Positions 1 to 8,533 are shown, counted from the first letter of the stretch. The stretch is DNA of 22,500 nucleotides from Chondrilla cf. caribensis (GCA_964020155.1 OZ026570.1:1052221-1074720), one strand, 5' to 3'. The notes: generated by a model from the letters alone, not told the origin. Program-made: numbers and translations.

Positions 1-138
1 CTTTCCGTCCGTACGGTAAATGCACATAACCACTAAGGAAACCAGCAGCGACATCAACTGGTTATGATGGACGACAATGGGTGGGGTTCATATGTGCATA
101 GTGTCACGTATGTGCAGTAATGGATGGAGCTCACTGAC

Positions 139-709
139 CTTGACAGCGGTTTCAGGAAGATAATGAGGATTCCTCAGTTTGGTGGTGATGTAGAACCTGA
201 AGTCCTTGGAGTACTCGATGGTGCTGTCACCAAGACGAATACAGATGCTTCCTCCCTGTTTGAAGGTCTGCTTCAGGAGCAAGGGCTCCAGAATGGGATC
301 AAGCTCTTCTCCAATGTTCTCCAACAGAACCTACACAAACCACCATGCATTCAATTCACACACTACAAACACTCGCACTAAAAGAGGTACAGTAGTACAT
401 GTAAGATGCAAGTAAACACAACCTTACCACTGTACCCATCTATGAAACTGTACATATACAACTATAAAATTGTGTACAATTGTACAACTGTACAACTGCA
501 GATAATTGCACACTTGTAGACAACTGTATGACTGTACACCCTGTACTAGACTCACTGGTGTCCCAAACTGGATGCAGTTCTCCAGAGTTCTCACAAAGTC
601 ACTGTCTGACAGCTTGATGACGTGGATGTTGTTGGCTTTCTCCATGTTCTTGATCCACTTGTTGGCCTATCCTTTAGGGTCTATCATCAGGGGCCATCGA
701 CGGGCATTG
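139..709 (-). pseudogene. Dynein relic exons: AAA5, with TAG stop
   Basis: Exon 556-709 reads NARRWPLMIDPKG, TAG at 667-669 (relatives have Gln), then ANKWIKNMEKANNIHVIKLS and on to ENCIQFGTP. Exon 139-330 reads [20 protein letters not shown], then [20 protein letters not shown], and ends [13 protein letters not shown] with a gtcagt donor. This is the Walker-B-side part of AAA5, very conserved among axonemal dyneins. The gene would continue to the left of the window. Confidence 0.92.
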
Positions 710-939
710 CTGCAAACAAAGTTGGAGTGTTAGGTGGGTAGCCAGGTAGAGAGTGGGCCAAATGCATACGTATATGTAAGTACGCACCTACAGACATTTG
801 TGCTGTTAAGTACGTAAGTAAGTTTGTTGCATGGTTGGTTGTGAGATCAAAGGACTAAAGTGTGCATTTTTTTGGTTATTGCACACTTTAACTAGCCTTA
901 GCGATAAACGACACTGAAATTGTCGAGAAGGACTGGATA

Positions 940-1096
940 ATGGTCAAGCGTTCGGCAAAAAAGTTGCAGCGTTTCGATTTCACACTGAGCGATGATGATT
1001 TCGAGGAGATGAGCAAGCTATACGTACCAAGTAACATGAAGGCATCAAATTCTTGGGCTGTAAGAGTATTTTCTGAATGGTATGAGTCGAGGATTG
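940..1096 (+). pseudogene. Fragment of a transposon-type ORF (KIAA1958/ZMYM/crypton-like N-terminal motif)
   Basis: The plus strand reads MVKRSAKKLQRFDFTLSDDD, then FEEMSKLYVPSNMKASNSWA and VRVFSEWYESR. The pattern 'D.dFeel...yvP.Nt..st.WavrvF.eW...R' is seen at the N-terminus of crypton-derived and KIAA1958/QRICH1-like proteins found in many invertebrate genomes. After ESR the reading enters a sequence (GAGTGCAATAACAGCCCTG) that recurs inverted at 2248-2266, so the ORF is cut off. It is probably part of a mobile element or a processed fragment. The family assignment is from memory of the motif. Confidence 0.4.
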
Positions 1097-1196
1097 AGTG
1101 CAATAACAGCCCTGTTTCCTGTTGCCCAACATTGATATTGAAGAATTACTGGACCTTTAAGTTTTAACCGTACTACTTTGCTTGTGCTTACTCACT

Positions 1197-1290
1197 ACTC
1201 ACATGCTTTTATGTACTACTCTCGTGTTTACTCATTACTCACATGCTTTTATGTACTACTCTCGTGTTTACTCATTACTCTCATGTTTGT
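1197..1290. repeat. 40-bp tandem repeat, split by a pogo-like element
   Basis: Two identical 40-bp units occupy 1197-1236 and 1237-1276, followed by a partial unit. Related ACTCATGTGTTTATG-type copies resume at 1887 after the transposon and fade out by about 1990. The element therefore inserted into a pre-existing array. Confidence 0.85.
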
Positions 1291-1296
1291 GCAGTA

Positions 1297-1884
1297 CAGT
1301 GGAACCTGTCTAATCCGGCACCCGATGGGGAATGAGAAATAGCGCTGGATTAGCAGGTTGCTGGATTATAGAGGTTTTTGATATCGGCATTCTGAATTCA
1401 CGAAGTTATGATAAATGATTATGTACCATTTTCAAACATAAACAGCCATTATATATGCATACAATATTAAGTATGTGATAAAATATTTGTCCAATCATTT
1501 CCATACCATGGGATCTACGACGAATCACATGTGTACGGAGCACTTGCGTCCAAATATTACGTCATTGTTTAACTCTAGCTTCTCTTCGTATTCCGTATGA
1601 CATCACTGAAAAAATGGCGGATCGACAGGGACGAAAACGACCGAACGAAATATCGTTCTTTTTAATACTTTTTGCTAGCCAATGGAAAAGCGCTTCGAAG
1701 GGATTGCCGGTTTATGGAGGTTTTCTGGCCTTTTGGGACAGAAAAATCCATGCCGGATTGCGGGTTAGCAGAATTCCGGATTAAGCAGGTACTTTTCTAT
1801 GGCAAAGTAGTCCGTGCCTGAAAATCTCGGCCGATTTAAGCGAATGCCGGTTTATAGAGGTGCCGGATTAGGCAGGTTCCACTG
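1297..1884. mobile_element. Pogo/Tigger-like non-autonomous element with TA duplication (588 bp)
   Basis: The ends are inverted repeats starting CAGTGGAACCTGTCTAATCC and, from the other side, CAGTGGAACCTGCCTAATCC, matching 23 of 24 positions. Both sides are flanked by TA (1295-1296 and 1885-1886). CAGT-ended TIRs and TA targets are typical of the Tc1/mariner pogo group. Subterminal motifs (GCCGGTTTATAGAGG, GCCGGTTTATGGAGG) recur inside. A short ATG frame at 1614 (MADRQGRKRPNEI) might be a leftover transposase start. No complete transposase is present. Confidence 0.92.
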
Positions 1885-2222
1885 TACTCACATGTGTTCA
1901 TGCACCACTCTCATGTGTTTCATATGCATTAAACTCATGTGTTTATGTCTTATTTTCATGTGTTTATGGGAAAATGTTATTGTATCATGTGTTTTTGTTA
2001 TTGAAAACTGTAATAACATTCATTAGAAACAGGTGATATTTCGTTGAAAAGTGTTATTGTTTACTGTCTATCAAATAGTAGCCCGGGCCTCTTACGCAAG
2101 TTAATCCACCTATATAAACGTTTGAATTGTTAGCTTTGCCAAATCGAAATAAAACATGGAATTTTTTAAAAGAACTTGAGCCGAACTGGAATTAAATATT
2201 GAAGGTTTAAATGCAATAAGCC

Positions 2223-2315
2223 AATTATCACTTGTTTAGGATGGCAACAGGGCTGTTATTGCACTCGCCCCTCAGGCAATAACAGCCATGTTGACGTCCT
2301 AAACGAGTGATAATT
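2223..2315. repeat. Long hairpin: 40-bp inverted repeat with 13-nt loop
   Basis: Arms 2223-2262 and 2276-2315 match at 36 of 40 positions, with GGCTGTTATTGC/GCAATAACAGCC at the base of the loop. The sequence around GCAATAACAGCCCTG also occurs inverted at 1097-1117, next to the ORF fragment, which suggests both are parts of one disrupted inverted-repeat element. Confidence 0.85.
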
Positions 2316-2483
2316 ATTACATGTATAATGGCAGATAAGCTGTACATACCCATATCAGGTTACATACACACATATGTAATGCAATCTAATTTGAGCACTA
2401 AAACTTTAGGTTATACAGTAAGTACATATGTACATACTTACCAGTGTGGTTAACAGTTGCCCAAAACTAACATACATAAACAC

Positions 2484-2600
2484 ATAAAGTAAAACCTGTG
2501 TATAATGAACACTGTATTGGGAGGCCACAGCTGTACCACTCAATCTACATATACAGGCCACCTCTCTATAACAGCCACTTTTTCAGGTCCCAAGGGTGAT
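2484..2600. mobile_element. Degenerate pogo/Tigger-like fragment
   Basis: The stretch has AAACCTGTGTATAATGAACAC and GGCCACCTCTCTATAACAGCC, the kind of 'aacctctctataacgg' sequence found at pogo/Tigger ends. No clear second terminus or target duplication is found, so it is a remnant at best. Confidence 0.4.
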
Positions 2601-2648
2601 CACTGTACTCTAACACATACAAATGTATGTACATACAAACATACACAT

Positions 2649-3074
2649 CTGATGATGATTCCATTGTCCACGGAGAAGCTGTCGGTAGGAAGACCGGAAA
2701 TGTTTCACTCACGAATCTTCACAGGATCCCCGAGGGTGGTGCTAAGGGAGAACTCATCAGAGCGGGGAATCCCCTTTGCAGAACAGAATTTACACCACTC
2801 GTTGATTTGGTCCTACAGGAAAAACACGAGTGTAAATACATACATAAATACAACCTCGTCCCTCTTTCTGAAGCGTATTGATATACACCCGTATGCACAT
2901 ACGTACAGAGCGAGCAGAGAGTGGGTAGTGTGCATGTATGTATGTATGTACACACTTACTTGTCTAAAGGAAGAGGTGAAGGCTCCCAAGTATGCAACCA
3001 GTCCGGCTGATATCAGCACGTCTCCAGTGAGGTTGTTGTAGAGCTGACCCAGCTCCCTGGCTGCCTTGCTCCAC
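2649..3074 (-). pseudogene. Dynein relic exons: AAA5 entry, with TGA stop and lost donor
   Basis: Exon 2960-3074 reads WSKAARELGQLYNNLTGDVL then ISAGLVAYLGAFTSSFRQ. Exon 2649-2812 reads DQINEWCKFCSAKGIPRSDE, then FSLSTTLGDPVKIRE, a TGA at 2705-2707 where relatives have Trp, then NISGLPTDSFSVDNGIII. At its 3' end the coding bases AG are followed by ATGTGT, where a GT donor is required. Codon phase demands exactly this site (AG joined to C of the next exon), so the donor has most likely mutated from GT to AT. Confidence 0.9.
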
Positions 3075-3286
3075 CTGGTAGAGTGGGACAACTCACACAT
3101 CATAGCTGGTACATACGTATACCTGAGTACATACGTAATCATGTACATACGTATACACATAATATGCATATAGTACTGTAGGAGCACAGAAAATAGAATT
3201 TGAATGAAAGCTACACACAGCAATCACAACAATACATACGTACATATACGCATATACATACATATACACATGTATGTATGTACATA

Positions 3287-3807
3287 CAGTTGACTCTGGA
3301 TATAACAAACCCAAATATCCACATGAAAAAGTTCTTAATAAAAGAAGTTCTTTATAACCAAATTGCATCTTTTCAATAAATAAGAGTTCATTGTACATGC
3401 GAAGTACAGTCATATTATCCCTAACTGTCAAAAAAGCTATTCAATAGTGACGTGCGTTTAGTATAATACTGAGTAGAATAGGATATATTGCGCGAAAAAA
3501 TGGCCGATTTGGAAACGGCTAGAACCAGAAATTGGGCTACAATTCGATTGCGACGGATTTGCCGAACGTAATATTGGCAGCGAAGGTTCTTCTAAACCCT
3601 CTGAAGCTTCCCAATAGTCGATACCCAGTTACTTTGTCAGATTTATAGGCGACTCAGTTGTAACATCTCGTGGTTGTAGTTCGTTGTAACAGAAACTGGT
3701 ACGCTATAAACAGAAGGTTCTCTATGGTCCGGAACGTGTTCCTTAAAGGTGATTCGTTATAAAGCGAAATTCTTTGTAAGCGAGTTCGTTATAAGTGGAG
3801 TCGACTG
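3287..3807. mobile_element. Second pogo/Tigger-like element with TA duplication (521 bp)
   Basis: The left end begins CAGTTGACTCTGGATATAAC and the right end, inverted, CAGTCGACTCCACTTATAAC. The first 24 positions match at 18. TA flanks both ends (3285-3286, 3808-3809). Motifs such as GTTCGTTATAA, GTTCTTTATAACC and GTTCTTTGTAAGCG recur near both ends. It sits in the intron between the dynein relic exons 2960-3074 and 3900-4151. Only short frames remain. Confidence 0.88.
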
Positions 3808-3899
3808 TAGTTATAATACATTCGTATGTACGTACATATATCAACTTTGAACACATGTTAGTGTCTGCTCCAAGGAGCTGAACATATGCATGTGTGTAC

Positions 3900-4151
3900 C
3901 TTGTCTTCTCACCACCAAGACCACCGATGAGCTTCTCCGCCCTCTCCAGCTTCTTTGTACAGATATCAACATCTGTCTCCAGTTGAGCCTTCTTCTTCAT
4001 GTTGATGTCGAACTGTTGCTGGAGGTTGGCCAGCTTGTCCTGCACCTCCTTCAGGTTGGCTCTCTTTGCTTCCAGGTCCTTCATGGCTACGTTCAGCTCT
4101 GCTTGGGCCTCCTTCAGCTTGGCCTTCTTTGGAGCAACGACTTTAGCAACT
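3900..4151 (-). pseudogene. Dynein relic exon: second half of the stalk coiled coil
   Basis: It encodes VAKVVAPKKAKLKEAQAELN, then VAMKDLEAKRANLKEVQDKL and on to ERAEKLIGGLGGEKT. This is the returning stalk helix that carries the microtubule-binding tip in dyneins. The exon is fully open, with a tatag acceptor and gtacac donor, and its phase fits the next exon. Confidence 0.92.
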
Positions 4152-4266
4152 CTATAACATGCAAAATATACGGCTCACTAAATGATACACACATACAATG
4201 TATGCATATACAAAGTTGTGACACATATGTATTATGACTGTCATACACATGTACGTACATATTCAC

Positions 4267-4409
4267 TTGTCATACTTGTCCATAGCGTGTACCCACTTGC
4301 ACAGACCCTCGGCTGCTGTTGAAGCCATTTTGATCTTCTCTGGTACAAAGTCAGGGTCACTGGTGTACTGGTCTCTGATCTTCTTGATGACATGAACGGG
4401 AATGTTGTC
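4267..4409 (-). pseudogene. Dynein relic exon: stalk segment DNIPVHVIKK to MDKYDK
   Basis: It encodes DNIPVHVIKKIRDQYTSDPD, then FVPEKIKMASTAAEGLCKWV up to HAMDKYDK, with a ttcag acceptor and gtgaat donor. STAAEGLCKWV is a hallmark of this part of the dynein stalk. The block that should precede DNIP (linking VAETEK to the 'EDFWG...GD.KFL' region in family members) is not present between 4410 and 4961. Confidence 0.9.
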
Positions 4410-4676
4410 CTGAAGGTACCAGTGTGTGGTGGAGCCAGGGTGAGGTATGAGCACACACATCATTTAATTTATTGCATATACATTTATACTTGTATCCTGG
4501 TTGAGGGGTGGATCACAGAAAAACTGTGCATACATAAGCCTTGTAGCACAGGTCAGTGATACAGCACAGGTCATCAGACAGGTTTCATGTTTCAGACACA
4601 ATTTCACCATTTAGGTTTCAGACATGTAGAAATAAATAGCTCACAGTAAACGAAGGAATTAGAAGATTACAGGGAA

Positions 4677-4931
4677 TTTACCATACGTATGTATAGTGTA
4701 CAAAGTAACACATGCACATACGTATGTATGTACTGTATAATATTATATAAATATACATGGTGTATACATTATATGGCCATATGTGCTAATGCAGACAATC
4801 AAATCCATTTACCATATGTACGTACAGTGTACTAATTTACACATGTACATGTGTATTGTATTTATAAATGTACCTACGTATGTACCTGGTGTATATGGCT
4901 ATATGTGCTAACACAGACATTGAATTCCATC
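4677..4931. repeat. Tandem duplication with about 131-bp period in a dynein-relic intron
   Basis: TTTACCATACGTATGTATAG at 4677 recurs as TTTACCATATGTACGTACAG at 4808, and TGGTGTAT...GGCCATATGTGCTAA recurs as TGGTGTAT...GGCTATATGTGCTAA. Copies are diverged. This occupies most of the 4410-4961 interval where missing dynein coding sequence would be expected. The rest (4410-4676) shows nothing recognisable. Confidence 0.8.
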
Positions 4932-4961
4932 AAGAGGTTAGAGTTATGTATTTCCACTGAC

Positions 4962-5123
4962 CTTTTCTGTCTCTGCTACTTCCTTGGACTCCTTCTCGAT
5001 GACAACCATCATCTCTGCCACTTCCTTGCCAGCCACCACCAGCTGGGACTTGAGCTTCTCCAGCTCCTCCTGCATCCCTGCCACCTGCGAGGCTGCACTC
5101 GCCAGCTTCTCAAGACCAATCAT
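4962..5123 (-). pseudogene. Dynein relic exon: first stalk helix, cut by a (CA)n tract
   Basis: The exon encodes [20 protein letters not shown] and onward to EVAETEK, with a good gtcagt donor at 4961. Upstream of GLEKL, dynein heavy chains normally have more residues of the same block (…RY..GLEKL). Here the reading runs directly into TGTGTG repeats and no AG acceptor precedes the conserved residues. The breakpoint is therefore inside or right at the edge of the exon. Confidence 0.85.
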
Positions 5124-5127
5124 ACAT

Positions 5128-5251
<124 letters not shown>

Positions 5252-5257
5252 CCAAAT

Positions 5258-6912
5258 ACACCATGGCAGTGGTATAACCCTCACACATGCACTTCATTGC
5301 CTGCATAGTTCACATTACTGATCACTCATGATCACAGTGCTGAGCTTTCTTACACTTAAATACATGATAATATGTTTATACAATAATAATACTTACACCA
5401 ATAATTGACGTACAATACATAATTGAACCCAAGGTCACTAAGTGCATATTCTGTAAAGTACACTGAGAGTTTGTATGTACGCATGTGCTCTCTAATGTGT
5501 GTGCATAGTGTGTGTGTGTGTAGTGCTTATGTAGCTGTGATCCTGTGTAAATTTGAATTCACAAAAACTAACATTATAATTCAGCAAACCCCTTATATCA
5601 CATTGAATTCCATGGTAGAAGAATACTGTGAATGTATTTAATACTGTAGAATATTCAGTTCACTACAATAACATGTCTACCAAAAGTTCAGTCCAAAACC
5701 ACATCCTGGGAGTGGCTCCTTACCATACTGCTTGCAAAGATCAAATAAACTCTCAAAGTAAACAGCTGAATGCTTCACAAGAGAATAGGCAACTCTTGGA
5801 GGTTTGGAGGTGACATCCTGCAGGTGAGTAGGAAGTGATGGGGGAAGAAGGCAGATCAAGTGAGTCTACATTGCCAAGGCTGAGGCACTACTACTGGGAC
5901 CTACAGTATGGCTTGGAACACCTTTAAAATATTATTATAGGCGCTATTGTGTGTAGCTCAAGGCATGGTATATGAGTGAAGGTGCTAACCAATCCATCAT
6001 GATAGCGACAAGTGACATGATTATCACAGCCTCCTAAGGGTCCAAATGACTTGGTACACATACCGGTATATGTACTGCATGCGAGGTGATATATTTTAAG
6101 GTGAAAAAAACAGGAAGGTGATGCCAGACAGGAATATTCATTGTCTGTCACCACAACCTCTAATGGATCCAAAGGACACCTGTACACTACCTGGCAGAGG
6201 ATGCATTGGGCGGATAAATAATATTATGGCTTGGAGCACTTTTTAAAATTCAAACAACATGTCTGTTACACTAAACAATGTGTCTGTTACACTGTTATAT
6301 GAGAATGTTATCGTGGTACATATATAGGTAGGAGGTGCTGGATAATTCTACAGAAACATGACACTAGGAACTGATTGCTAGCACTGATCGTATTAGTATT
6401 CAAGTACCGTTGGGCTATCACTACTTTCCACATCACTATCTATATCTATATCTCATGGATGACAGACAGTTGTAGTATGTACAAACCTTATAGCAAAACA
6501 CCTCAAGGTCAAAGCACTTCCCATCATTCCAGACACTCAGTGTAAGACCATCTTTGGATGGATCGCTTTTGTTTATCAGAAAAAAGCCATTAGAAGCTTC
6601 ATCCTGCAACCATCTGAATGTGTGAAGTCACAAGTGGTAGATAATTAACACATCTACTAAGGTCAAAGGTTGTGTATAAAAATACATGAAAGGTTGGGGT
6701 GCTTGATAAGCTTTGGACACTACACAATGATATTAACACTGCAACTTGACTGTGGTCTAGCATACTGGTACATAAAAGATACCGTAGTCGGACACTATAC
6801 GAATGGTGCTGAAGGTGACAACTGGTCTTGTACTAGAAATTTTGTAGCTAGGATTAACCTGGTCCAATACACTAGAAGAAAAACTAACCCTTCCACTTTG
6901 TCTTTGTGCCAT
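5258..6912. repeat. Duplicated block, copy 1 (matches 20365-22500)
   Basis: About 1.6 kb here aligns along its length with 20365-22500, including introns and flanks. Examples are the identical runs CACATTACTGATCACTCA, ACACTGAGAGTTTGTATGTAC and GTAGCTAGGATTAACCTGGT. The copies differ by scattered substitutions and small indels. The largest difference is extra sequence in copy 2 between about 21790 and 22440. Both copies start next to a (CA)n tract at their left end. Confidence 0.93.
5677..6912 (-). CDS. Small SH2-domain protein, copy 1 (three-exon model, about 103 aa)
   Basis: Exons are 6859-6912 (start ATG, A at -3 and G at +4), 6487-6603 and 5677-5817, all phase 0. Exon 2 (DEASNGFFLINKSDPSKDGL, then TLSVWNDGKCFDLEVFCYK) matches strands B-D of an SH2 domain. 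Exon 3 (AVYFESLFDLCKQYGKEPLP, then GCGFGLNFW and TAG) matches the SH2 C-terminal 'F.SL.DL...Y...PL' region, as in PLC-gamma. In place of the FLVR arginine that binds phosphotyrosine it has FLIN. The proposed first exon (MAQRQSGRVSFSSSVLDQ) gives an unusually short N-terminus lacking the W-x-H/F-G motif, so an extra upstream exon may exist. The protein would be little more than an SH2 fold. Whether it is expressed is unknown. Function might be pTyr-independent binding. Confidence 0.6.
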
Positions 6913-6984
6913 TGTAGTGGATTAAAGCAAGACTACAATCAGCAACAACAAACAATAACAACAGCACATATACCCATAGATGTG

Positions 6985-8095
6985 GACAACAACTCACTCC
7001 CTGAGAATAACATGTACATATGTACATTGAGTGGGATGTTTGAAGAGATGTTGAAAAGGGGGAAAGAGATACAATCAGTACAACACATACTCATAAACAT
7101 GAGAAAAGACAACAACTCACGAACTGAGAATAGCATGTACATAAGTACATTGAGTGGTATGTTTGAAGAGATGGTGGAAAGGGAAAGAGATACAATCAGT
7201 ACAACACATACTCATTAACATGGGAAAAGACAACAACTCACTCTCTGAGAATAACATGTACATATGTACATTGAGTGGGATGTTTGAAATAAGATATGGT
7301 GGAAAGGGGGAAAGATATACATTCAGTATAACACATAATCATAAACACGGGAAAGACAACAACTCACGACCTGAGAATGTCATGTACATGTGTACATTGA
7401 GTGTTATGTTTGAAGAGATGGTGGAAAGGGGGGAAGAGATACAATCAGTACAACACATACTCATTAACATGGGAAAAGACAACTGTTACAACTCACTCTC
7501 TGAGAATAACATGTACATATGTACATTGAGTGGGATGTTTGAATTAAGATATGGTGGAAAGGGGGAAAGATATACATTCAGTATAACACATACTCATAAA
7601 CACGGGAAAGACAACAACTCACGACCTGAGAATGTCATGTACATAGGTACATTGAGTGTTATGTTTGAAGAGATGGTGGAAAGGGGGGAAGAGATACAAT
7701 CAGTACAACACATACTCATAAACATGGGAAAAGACAACAACTCACTTCCTGAGAATAACATGTACATAGGTACATTGAGTGGGATGTTTGAATTAAGAGA
7801 TGGTGTAAAGGGGGAAGAGATACAATCAGTACAACACACACTCATAAACATGGGAAAAGACAACAACTCACTCCCTGAGAATAACATGTACATGTGTACA
7901 TTGAGTGGTATGTTTGAAGAGATGATGGAAAGGGGGAAAGAGATGCAATCAGTACAACACATACTCATAAACATGGGAAAAGACAACAACTCACGACCTG
8001 AGAATAACATGTACATGTGTACATTGAGTGGGATGTTTGAAGAGATGGTGGAAAGGGGGAAAGAGATACAATCAGTACAACACATACTCATACAC
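6985..8095 (+). repeat. Minisatellite, nine units of about 123 bp
   Basis: Units begin (GACAAC) at 6985, 7108, 7229, 7355, 7478, 7610, 7733, 7859 and 7982. Spacings are 123, 121, 126, 123, 132, 123, 126 and 123. Each unit contains GAGAATAACATGTACAT, TACATTGAGTG and ATACAATCAGTACAACACA with modest changes. All spacings but one are multiples of three. Two unit types can be told apart by an extra AATTAA/AAATAA segment after TTTGA. Confidence 0.97.
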
Positions 8096-8188
8096 ATTAC
8101 ACTAGACAGCTCACTGCTTCTTGCAATCTGTGAGACTCTACAGATTCAGGTTGAACAAATGGAGGTCTGTACCATTGAAGTATATTGA
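7154..8188 (+). CDS. Possible repeat protein encoded by the minisatellite (344 codons), unproven
   Basis: The plus strand is open through seven or more units, giving repeats of about 41 residues with the pattern NNSLPENNMYICTLSGMFEE then MVERGKEIQSVQHILINMGK. The frame survives several indels, because a 4-nt gain in some units is offset by a 1-nt loss elsewhere in the same unit. Against it, a 121-bp spacing breaks the frame between the second and third units, the first ATG falls inside a unit in the wrong register, and no splice-linked upstream exon is clear. It runs opposite to both neighbouring genes. No known domain is recognised. It could be a chance open frame in a period divisible by three. 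Confidence 0.25.
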   Translation: MVCLKRWWKGKEIQSVQHILINMGKDNNSLSENNMYICTLSGMFEIRYGGKGERYTFSITHNHKHGKDNNSRPENVMYMCTLSVMFEEMVERGEEIQSVQHILINMGKDNCYNSLSENNMYICTLSGMFELRYGGKGERYTFSITHTHKHGKDNNSRPENVMYIGTLSVMFEEMVERGEEIQSVQHILINMGKDNNSLPENNMYIGTLSGMFELRDGVKGEEIQSVQHTLINMGKDNNSLPENNMYMCTLSGMFEEMMERGKEMQSVQHILINMGKDNNSRPENNMYMCTLSGMFEEMVERGKEIQSVQHILIHITLDSSLLLAICETLQIQVEQMEVCTIEVY

Positions 8189-8317
8189 ATGATAAAATCA
8201 TTATCTCTTCAAACAATATTATACTAAAATACTTTGACATGAGATGATGGATGAGTGACAGGTAGCTATGAATAATATTAATGAGTAAAGGTTGAGGTGT
8301 GTGTCCATGAATATTAC

Positions 8318-8323
8318 TTTATT
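8318..8323 (-). other. Polyadenylation signal AATAAA for the double-CARD gene
   Basis: The minus strand reads AATAAA here, 210 nt past the proposed stop codon at 8534. It sits between the gene and the minisatellite, and would end the transcript before the SH2 gene. It is a plain hexamer match, so the evidence is its position and strand. Confidence 0.5.
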
Positions 8324-8533
8324 GACAGTATTTGTCAATAGCACCACCGACAGCATGGTACAGTACAGTGTTATTGGTGCATGACTGAGACCAGAATCAG
8401 TCAAGATCAGTATGTGCTTGTTAGGGTAAAATCCAAAACAATACCAAAGTCTCACTAAGATATCATGGAGAATAGGATACCTCAGATATGATAAGGATAT
8501 TTCAAGGGAATTATGATTGATGAAGTGTTTCTA

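Larger units (their letters stand above)
139..5123 (-). pseudogene. DNAH: Decayed dynein heavy chain fragment: stalk coiled coil through start of AAA5
   Basis: Seven exons match the DNAH7/DNAH3/DNAH12 group: 4962-5123, 4267-4409, 3900-4151, 2960-3074, 2649-2812, 556-709, 139-330. They run from the first stalk helix ([20 protein letters not shown]) through the second (CTKKLERAEKLIGGLGGEKT) to AAA5 ([13 protein letters not shown]). The gene is broken in several ways. There is a TGA for the expected Trp at 2705-2707, a TAG for the expected Gln at 667-669, and an AT instead of GT at the donor of exon 2649-2812. About 100 residues between VAETEK and DNIPVH are missing, and the first exon has no acceptor because a (CA)n tract begins at its 5' edge. 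Remaining splice sites and phases are still good, so the decay seems fairly recent. The fragment continues past the left edge. Sequencing error could explain one lesion but hardly all. Confidence 0.92.

Noticed and set aside
2645..2652. U12-type AT-AC intron
   Set aside because: The intron starts ATGTGT, lacking the ATATCC consensus, and its acceptor side is a normal AG.
667..2707. Alternative genetic code reading TAG/TGA as sense
   Set aside because: The intact genes in the window end with TGA or TAG and need no recoding, and the same relic has a broken donor and a missing exon.
2505..3041. 178-codon plus-strand ORF
   Set aside because: It lies opposite dynein relic exons and a pogo-like remnant. 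Its residues show no family pattern, while the minus strand gives clear dynein matches.
5924..6187. Extra coding exon in the SH2 gene (CPLDPLEVVVTDNEYSC)
   Set aside because: The frame is shared by both copies for a short stretch, but no donor in the right phase was found, and the SH2 exons on either side join directly at phase 0.
6985..8095. CRISPR array
   Set aside because: Units of about 123 bp are similar throughout with no short-repeat/unique-spacer alternation, and the genome is animal.
7594..8097. 167-codon minus-strand ORF in the minisatellite
   Set aside because: It is the reverse frame of the same repeats, rich in Cys, Phe and Met with no plausible start or splice link. The compensating indels are easier to read on the plus strand.
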